A stretch of DNA of 64,000 bases from Roseateles sp. SL47 (GTDB lineage: Bacteria; Pseudomonadota; Gammaproteobacteria; Burkholderiales; Burkholderiaceae_C), in the NCBI RefSeq assembly GCF_026625885.1, contig NZ_CP113068.1, positions 62,001 to 126,000 on the forward strand, read 5' to 3'. Each line of letters begins with the position of its first letter. The stretch's first letter is position 1. Below the pieces are notes generated by a model. The model had not been told where the DNA came from. It did not search any database and was given only the letters and a program-made list of their open reading frames with translations. Shown in pieces: positions 58,142-64,000 of the stretch. The position numbers and the translations under genes are program-made.

Positions 58142-59371
58142 ATGATCCAGCACCGCCACCTCTCGCCCCGTCCCGGTCCCGGCCGGGCACGCGGCTTCAG
58201 CCTTGTGGAACTCATGGTCTCCCTGGTGATCGGCATGGGCCTGATTGTCACCATGGGCCTGCTGAGCAACAAGTTCGAGACTTCCAAGCGGGAAAGCACG
58301 GCCTCCTCCGACCTGTCGTCGACGGCCGCTTTCCTGAGCTACGACTTCGACCGCCAGATCCGCAGCGCGGGTTCCGGTTTCACCACCGGTTATGACGACA
58401 CCTTTGGCTGCGAGCTGACCGCTTCGAAAAGCAGCACGCAGATCCTGCCGGCGCCCGCCGCGCTGCCCGATCCGTTTGCGAGCGTGCCGCAGTCGATCCG
58501 CCTGGTGCCGCTGGCGGTGTTTCCCGTCGCAGCGTCGAACACCACCGGCTCGGACGTGATCCAGATCATGACCGGCACGGGTGGCGTGGGCGAAGTGCCT
58601 AATCAGGTCCGGAGCAAGTCGGTGCAGACCAACATGCTGCGCCTCACCTCCTCGGTCGGCGTGCAGTCCAACGATCTGCTGCTGATCGCTGAAAAGGGCC
58701 GCCCCTGCATGCTCGAGCAGGTCTCCGGCAGTTACAGCGCCAGCAGCGATCAGGTGGATCTGGCGGGCACCTACTATGCCGCCGTGATCAACGGTCAGGC
58801 GCTGAACGACCGCGCCACCGGTTCATCGGTCAATGCCAAGGCCTTTGGCCTGGGCAATGCCAGCAACAACAACCCGCCGCGTTTCAACCTGCTGGGCGTC
58901 AACAGCAGCAACCAACTGGTGCGGTATGACCTGCTGGGCTTCACCAACGGCGGCACTGGAGCCACGCAGCCCGTCCCCTTGGCCGACGGCGTGATGATCA
59001 TGCGCACGCTGTACGGGGTGGACACCAATGGCGATGGTCTGATCGATTCCTGGGTCCGCCCGGGCACAACCGGATACACCGCCTCCGACGTGACCACCAA
59101 CGCCGCCATCACGCGCCAGATCATCGCGGTGAAGGTCGCCATGGTGCTGCGATCTGAGACCGTGGAAGACAAAGCCACCACGACGGCCCAGTCCACCACC
59201 CGCTCCACCTTTGATGTGGCGCCGGCCACTCTGACGCTCTTCTCGAGCCAGGCCAGCGCGCTCCAGACCACCTACACGGTCACGGACCGCCAGCGCCGCC
59301 ACATCGTGGTCGAGTTCACGGTGCCCCTGCGCAACCTGCTGGCCAGCCTCAGAACGACCCCTCCGACCTGA
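58142..59371 (+). CDS. pilW: Minor pilin PilW
   Basis: The 409-residue prepilin starts at ATG 58142 with signal RARGFSLVELMVSLVIGMGL, cleaved after Gly18, Glu at +5. PilW proteins are the largest minor pilins, and this matches. The body includes LSYDFDRQIRSAGSGF and a late MIMRTLYGVDTNGDGLIDSW segment that resembles a calcium-binding loop (DTNGDGLID). It lies 8 bases before pilX. Confidence 0.9.
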   Translation: MIQHRHLSPRPGPGRARGFSLVELMVSLVIGMGLIVTMGLLSNKFETSKRESTASSDLSSTAAFLSYDFDRQIRSAGSGFTTGYDDTFGCELTASKSSTQILPAPAALPDPFASVPQSIRLVPLAVFPVAASNTTGSDVIQIMTGTGGVGEVPNQVRSKSVQTNMLRLTSSVGVQSNDLLLIAEKGRPCMLEQVSGSYSASSDQVDLAGTYYAAVINGQALNDRATGSSVNAKAFGLGNASNNNPPRFNLLGVNSSNQLVRYDLLGFTNGGTGATQPVPLADGVMIMRTLYGVDTNGDGLIDSWVRPGTTGYTASDVTTNAAITRQIIAVKVAMVLRSETVEDKATTTAQSTTRSTFDVAPATLTLFSSQASALQTTYTVTDRQRRHIVVEFTVPLRNLLASLRTTPPT

Positions 59372-59379
59372 ACGCCGCC

Positions 59380-60015
59380 ATGCATTCCAAGCGACCCCAT
59401 CCTCAGAACGCCATGCGCATGCCCACTTCCGTTCATCGCCGCCAGCGCGGCATCATCATGGTGATCGCGCTGATCACGCTCGCCATCATGATGGTGGGCG
59501 CCGTGGCCGCGCTCCGGGCAATGAATGCCACGCTTACCGGCGCCGGCAACATCGGCATGAAACGCGACATGGGCAATCAGGCCGAGGTGGCACTGCGCAA
59601 GGCCATGGCTGGCCTGAACAGTGGCACCGACCTCACCAGCAACGCCACCTCCATCAATTACAGCGCCACGATGCTGGCCACCACGCCGGAAGGTATTCCC
59701 ACCGCACTGCTGGGCACCACGCCCTCCACCGTGGGTGGGCTGGGCGTGGCCTCCAATGTGGTGGACCTCACCTCCGCCGCCGCTTACGGCACCGGCACCG
59801 CACCCAAGGTCAAGATGTATTACGTCATCGACCGGCTGTGCCGGACCACCGGTGTGATGGACACCACCAACTGCCTCACCTCCAGCCAGCAGAACCCCGG
59901 CGTGGACGGTAGCGGCGGCGTGCCCGCCCCCAGCAAACCGGTCTATCGCGTGTCGGTCCGTGTGGACGGACCGCGCGGCTCCCAATCGTTCTATCAGGCG
60001 ACCTTGTCCAATTAA
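59380..60015 (+). CDS. pilX: Minor pilin PilX
   Basis: The 211-residue prepilin has signal RRQRGIIMVIALITLAIMMV, with a likely PilD site after Gly24. The +5 position is Ile29 rather than Glu, as in many PilX proteins. The downstream ALRAMNATLTGAGNIGMKRD segment supports PilX. Two cysteines (LCRTTG..., NCLTS) could form a disulfide. It sits between pilW and pilY1 and starts with ATG 59380. Confidence 0.88.
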   Translation: MHSKRPHPQNAMRMPTSVHRRQRGIIMVIALITLAIMMVGAVAALRAMNATLTGAGNIGMKRDMGNQAEVALRKAMAGLNSGTDLTSNATSINYSATMLATTPEGIPTALLGTTPSTVGGLGVASNVVDLTSAAAYGTGTAPKVKMYYVIDRLCRTTGVMDTTNCLTSSQQNPGVDGSGGVPAPSKPVYRVSVRVDGPRGSQSFYQATLSN

Positions 60016-60023
60016 GGCCTCTC

Positions 60024-63000
60024 ATGAACCAGTTCTCCAACCTTCCCCGCCGGCTTGGCGCGGCCACCCTGGTGGCCGGGCTGATGCTGTCCGGTCTGGT
60101 GCAGGCGCAGACCAACCTGGCCAACCAGCCAGTGCTCTCTGCGACCGCTGCGCCTGGCAATCTGGCGTTGACCTTGTCGGTGGAATATCCGACAGCGGTC
60201 AGCAACACCCACCAGGACACGACCTATTCCCCGGCCAACACGTACATCGGCTACTTCGATTCGCAGAAGTGCTACAACTACGTGTACGCGAGCAATGAGC
60301 CGGATCGGTATTTCCAACCGGCCGGCCTGGCCACCAATCACGTCTGCAACAGCAAGTGGAGTGGCAACTTCCTGAACTGGGCCACGATGCAAACCATCGA
60401 CCCGTTCCGCTGGGCGCTCACCGGTGGTTATCGGGTGAAGGACACTGCCGACACCACCATCATCGAAAAGGCCTGGGCCAGCGGCCAAGGCGGATCTGGG
60501 AACTTCCCGGACCGGACTATCACCGCCAACATTACCGGTGCTACACCGCTGCCATGGACGAAGCTTCAATTGCGCATCCAGGGGCTGGGCAACCGGCTGC
60601 GGGTGACATCAAGCGGCGATAACAACGGCACGAAAAACATCGTTGCCTATCAGTCGCAGAGCAACCCGAGCGGGTCCAACGTCTATGAGATCAGTGTACG
60701 GGTCAAGGTCTGCGATTCCAGCACTGCGGCCGGTAGCCTGGAGAGCAACTGCGTCAAATACAGCGGTGGCTACAAACCGGAAGGCCTGATTCAGCAGTAT
60801 TCGGACAAGGTGCGGTTCAGTGCCTTCGGCTACATCAACGACGCGACATTGGGTCGGGATGGTGGGGTGCTGCGTGCCAAGATGAAGTTTGTCGGCCCCA
60901 ACAAGCCGGTTCCCGGTGCCGACCCGGTGGCCAACACACTGGCCGAATGGGATGGCACCACGGGTGTGATGTTGACCAACCCCGACCCCACCGATGCGGC
61001 GGCGATGTCCACGTACTATGGGATCACCATCACCAACAGCGGGGTGATGAACTACCTCAACAAGTTCGGCGAGATCACCAACAACTACAAGACCTTTGAC
61101 CCGGTCGGTGAGTTGTATTACGCCGCGTTGCGCTACTACCGCAACCTGGGCAACGTCCCGGAATACTCCAGCGACAACGGCGCCTCGACCAGCACCAAGA
61201 CGGCCTATGCGGACGGCTTCCCTGTGATCAGCACCTGGGACGACCCCATTCTCTACTCGTGCCAGAAGAACTTCATCCTGGGCATTGGTGACGTCAACAC
61301 CCATGCGGACCGCAACCTGCCCGGCGCCACCGGAAACTCCGAGCCGACCAAGCCGGCCACAGTGACCGCAGACACGCTGAATACGGTGACGTGGACCAAC
61401 CGTGTCGGTACTCTGCAGGGCATCAACAACCTGGGCACCACCCAGAACTACAACGGATGCTGCAACAACAACGGGGCGCTGATGGCCGGCATGGCGTATT
61501 ACGCCAACACGACCGATATCCGCTCCGACCTGGCCGGTTCCCAGACCATCAAGACCTACTGGCTGGACGTGCAGGAGTATCAGGCCTACAAGTCGAACAA
61601 CCAGTTCTATCTGGCGGCCAAGTACGGCGGCTTCAATGTGCCCACCGGCTTCGACCCGGCCAACATCGCCCCGGCCGATTTCCAGACCGGCTGGTGGCAC
61701 ACCGGCCCGGCGACGGACACCGTGGGCGGCCAACTGCGCCCTGACACCTACTTCACGGCTGCCAAGGCCGACACGATGGTCAGCGGCCTGACCACGGCCT
61801 TCGCCTCGATCGCGGCGGCCATCCAGGCGCCGACCTCGTCGTTCCAGACGGTCGATGCGACGCTGACTGCGGGCGAAGCCTCCTACGGCACAACCTACGA
61901 CTCCAGCGCCTGGTCCGGCAACGTCTGGGCGGCCGCGGTGAACTCGATCACCACCGGCCAGCCGATCCAGTACAACCAGGTCAGCTGGAACTTCAGCGAC
62001 AAGCTCTATACGCAGATGGGGACGGCTGGTGACGGCTGGTCTCTGCGTCGCATCGTCACCATCAACCCGACGACCCAGGCCGGCATTCCCTTCCGCTACA
62101 ACAGCCTCACAGCGGCCCAGAAAACGGCGGTGAACCCCACCTACACCTCGGCCGACGACGGTGCGTTGTACGTTCAGTGGGTGCGTGGTGACCAGAGCCA
62201 GGAACAGAACGCCGTCAGCACCGACAGCCTGCGGGCCTACCGCGTGCGTACCGCCAACAAGATGGTGGGTGACATCGGCGACAACGGCGTCACCGTGCTG
62301 GGTCCGCCGTCGTTGGACACGGGCTCCCTGTCGGACTCGGCCAACCCGGGTTATGCAGCCCATGCTGCGACCTATGCCAACCGTCCCAACATCGTGCTGG
62401 CCGGCGCCAATACCGGCATGGTGCATGTGATCAACGGCGCCCTCACGGGTACCGGTGCAGGGACGGAGCTGTTCGCCTATGTACCCAACGCCGCGATCTC
62501 TGGGCCGAGCAACACACCCAGCACGGACGGCATTGCGGCGGTTGGCAACCCGTCCTATAGCCACCGCTACCTGGTGAACGGCAAGATCAGCGTCGGCGAA
62601 GTGGACTTCAAGAAGACCTCCGGCTCGACGCTGACGGCCAATGAGTGGCACAGCATTGCAGTGGGCGGTCTGGGCAAGGGTGGCCGCAGCGTCTATGCAC
62701 TCGATCTGACACGCGCCAATCAACTCACCTCCGAAACCGACGCGGCCAGCCAAGTGCTGTGGGAGTACACCGACGCCAATATGGGCTTTGTGTTTGGCAA
62801 GCCGATCATCACCAAGATTGCCCGTTGGGGCTGGGTGGTGGTGTTTGGCGCCGGCATGAACACGCCGGACGGCAAGGGGGCCTTCTACATCCTGAACGCC
62901 CGCACCGGCGCACTGCTGCAGCGGGTCACCCTGCCCACGACGGGCACCACCGGCACGGTGGACGATGGCACGGTGGCCAGCCCGGCCGGCCTGACCTACG

Positions 63001-63821
63001 TCAACGTCTGGCAGCCGGACAGCACCGATCTGACGGCGGAAGCCCTCTACGCCGGTGACCTGCACGGCAACCTGTGGCGTCTGGACGTGACGGCCACGAC
63101 CGGCAGCTTCCCGGCTCCGGTCAAGATTGCCAAGCTCACCGATGCCAGCGGACGTGAACTGGCGGTGACCAGCGCGCCGACCATCCATGTGGACGATGTG
63201 GGTCGCCGTTGGGTGGGCGTGGGCACCGGTCAGCTGCTGAATACCGACGACATTGCCAGCACGGCCCTGAACCGGATCTTCATGATCCGAGACGGCACCA
63301 ACAACAGCTACTCCGGGACCAGCCTGCCGACCGGCATCACCTACCCGATCCAGGAGAACAACACCGTTCGCCATGACCTGCAGGACATCAGCACCACCGG
63401 CGTCTCGCTGCCGCTGAACAAGGCCGGTTATTTCATCGACCTCCGCACGGCCATCGGCACGACCGGCTACCGTGTGATCGGGGACGGAGACGGCTTCAGC
63501 CACTACATGCTGTTTGCTGCCATCCAGCCCACGGCGGCCAACGGCGGCTGCTCGACGTCGGCCACCTCCGCCGCCTTCCTGGTCGACCTGACCTCGGGGG
63601 GAATCACCAAGTACTCGGTGAACTTCCTGGTGACCTCAGCACGCTTCGTGTCGATCGACGGCAAGGTGTATGCAACGGTGGCCGGCAACAAGGCACCGGA
63701 CGATCCGATCGACCCGACGGACACGACCAACAACGGCGACAAGCCATTGGGCGATGACCTGGGCGGCGCCTCCGGCACCAGCCGCCTGATCAACTGGCGC
63801 GAAATCCCCCTGCGCAACTGA
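60024..63821 (+). CDS. pilY1: Pilus tip adhesin/assembly protein PilY1
   Basis: PilY1 sits at the pilus tip with the minor pilins and supports adhesion and assembly. The 1265-residue precursor has a signal peptide (LGAATLVAGLMLSGLVQAQ). The C-terminal half carries the PilC/PilY beta-propeller motifs (NIVLAGANTGMVHVINGAL, NEWHSIAVGGLGKGGRSVYA, EALYAGDLHGNLWRLDV). The N-terminal part shows the beta-proteobacterial pattern YIGYFDSQKCYNY and KWSGNFLNWATMQTIDPFRW. No von Willebrand A MIDAS motif (DxSGS) is visible, unlike Pseudomonas PilY1. It is the last gene of the operon and is followed by a strong hairpin. Confidence 0.93.
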   Translation: MNQFSNLPRRLGAATLVAGLMLSGLVQAQTNLANQPVLSATAAPGNLALTLSVEYPTAVSNTHQDTTYSPANTYIGYFDSQKCYNYVYASNEPDRYFQPAGLATNHVCNSKWSGNFLNWATMQTIDPFRWALTGGYRVKDTADTTIIEKAWASGQGGSGNFPDRTITANITGATPLPWTKLQLRIQGLGNRLRVTSSGDNNGTKNIVAYQSQSNPSGSNVYEISVRVKVCDSSTAAGSLESNCVKYSGGYKPEGLIQQYSDKVRFSAFGYINDATLGRDGGVLRAKMKFVGPNKPVPGADPVANTLAEWDGTTGVMLTNPDPTDAAAMSTYYGITITNSGVMNYLNKFGEITNNYKTFDPVGELYYAALRYYRNLGNVPEYSSDNGASTSTKTAYADGFPVISTWDDPILYSCQKNFILGIGDVNTHADRNLPGATGNSEPTKPATVTADTLNTVTWTNRVGTLQGINNLGTTQNYNGCCNNNGALMAGMAYYANTTDIRSDLAGSQTIKTYWLDVQEYQAYKSNNQFYLAAKYGGFNVPTGFDPANIAPADFQTGWWHTGPATDTVGGQLRPDTYFTAAKADTMVSGLTTAFASIAAAIQAPTSSFQTVDATLTAGEASYGTTYDSSAWSGNVWAAAVNSITTGQPIQYNQVSWNFSDKLYTQMGTAGDGWSLRRIVTINPTTQAGIPFRYNSLTAAQKTAVNPTYTSADDGALYVQWVRGDQSQEQNAVSTDSLRAYRVRTANKMVGDIGDNGVTVLGPPSLDTGSLSDSANPGYAAHAATYANRPNIVLAGANTGMVHVINGALTGTGAGTELFAYVPNAAISGPSNTPSTDGIAAVGNPSYSHRYLVNGKISVGEVDFKKTSGSTLTANEWHSIAVGGLGKGGRSVYALDLTRANQLTSETDAASQVLWEYTDANMGFVFGKPIITKIARWGWVVVFGAGMNTPDGKGAFYILNARTGALLQRVTLPTTGTTGTVDDGTVASPAGLTYVNVWQPDSTDLTAEALYAGDLHGNLWRLDVTATTGSFPAPVKIAKLTDASGRELAVTSAPTIHVDDVGRRWVGVGTGQLLNTDDIASTALNRIFMIRDGTNNSYSGTSLPTGITYPIQENNTVRHDLQDISTTGVSLPLNKAGYFIDLRTAIGTTGYRVIGDGDGFSHYMLFAAIQPTAANGGCSTSATSAAFLVDLTSGGITKYSVNFLVTSARFVSIDGKVYATVAGNKAPDDPIDPTDTTNNGDKPLGDDLGGASGTSRLINWREIPLRN

Positions 63822-63864
63822 TCCCGGGTCCTCGACGGCCGCCACACCCGGCGGCCTCTGAAAA

Positions 63865-63898
63865 ACAAAGGCCTTCGTCTCACGACGAAGGCCTTTGT
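63865..63898. terminator. Terminator between pilY1 and gltD
   Basis: A perfect 15-bp stem ACAAAGGCCTTCGTC (63865-63879), loop TCAC, and its complement (63884-63898) lie between convergent genes. AAAAA precedes it, giving a U-run for the minus-strand transcript, while TTTGT is weak for the plus strand. It should serve both genes. Confidence 0.8.
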
Positions 63899-63919
63899 AC
63901 TTGGCGAGAAGAAAACCGG

Positions 63920-64000
63920 TCAGCGCGGCAGGTCGCTGCTGCCCATCAGGAACTCATCCACCGCACGTGCGGCCTGGCGGCCTTCACGGATGGCCCAGAC
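63920..64000 (-). CDS. gltD: Glutamate synthase small subunit, last 26 codons (5' part outside window)
   Basis: The minus-strand frame reads VWAIREGRQAARAVDEFLMG followed by SSDLPR and a TGA at 63922-63920. This is the conserved C-terminus of the beta subunit of NADPH glutamate synthase, which supplies NADPH electrons for glutamate formation. Only the end is in the window. Confidence 0.85.
   Translation of the reverse strand, partial: VWAIREGRQAARAVDEFLMGSSDLPR

Noticed and set aside
60609..63503. 964-codon minus-strand frame opposite pilY1
   Set aside because: A codon-bias mirror of pilY1. The composition is unlike a folded protein.

Overview
The window is GC-rich DNA from a betaproteobacterium of the Burkholderiales, most like the Roseateles/Mitsuaria/Rubrivivax group of (aerobic) anoxygenic phototrophs. 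That placement rests on gene content: a bch/puh block carrying the oxygen-dependent cyclase acsF, a beta-type mla operon with mlaA inside it, and split pil loci. I made no database comparison, so the genus is an inference.

Layout. (1) 1-396: 5' part of a PpaA/AerR-type photosynthesis regulator, reading left. Between it and bchF lies a strong sigma70-like promoter overlapped by two PpsR-like palindromes. (2) 794-15066: a gap-free, mostly overlapping run of twelve genes, bchF-N-B-H-L-M, lhaA, puhA-B-C, acsF, puhE. They cover bacteriochlorophyll steps (Mg-chelatase H subunit, methyltransferase, aerobic cyclase, dark protochlorophyllide reductase, vinyl hydratase) and assembly of reaction centre and LH1. 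(3) 15127-16842: an OGT-like TPR glycosyltransferase. (4) 31017 down to 16860, all on the minus strand: a giant secreted PKD/FN3 protein, a signal-peptide-bearing RHS protein ending in a Hint domain and an HNH-type nuclease tip, a SUKH-like immunity protein, a DUF4265 protein, a leucine-rich protein and a membrane-anchored glutaredoxin. The genes overlap or nearly touch. This is the most unusual locus here. (5) 31323-39922: a BaeSR-like two-component system divergent from a tripartite RND efflux system. (6) 40148-45980: pilB, pilC, pilD, coaE, zapD, yacG. (7) 45998-51820: sugar-phosphate metabolism, with a leftward tal-pgi-HAD unit and a rightward zwf-hexR-like unit around a HexR-like operator. 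(8) 51878-56260: the leftward mlaFEDACB lipid-transport operon. (9) 56621-63821: the minor-pilin operon pilE-fimT-pilV-pilW-pilX-pilY1 behind a perfect CRP/Vfr-type palindrome. (10) 63920-64000: the last codons of gltD on the minus strand.

Most functions are firm from family motifs. The least certain are the start codons of bchF and the efflux adaptor, the roles of the small genes behind the RHS toxin, and all regulatory-site assignments, which are pattern matches only. No rRNA, tRNA, insertion sequence, integrase or CRISPR array was recognised.
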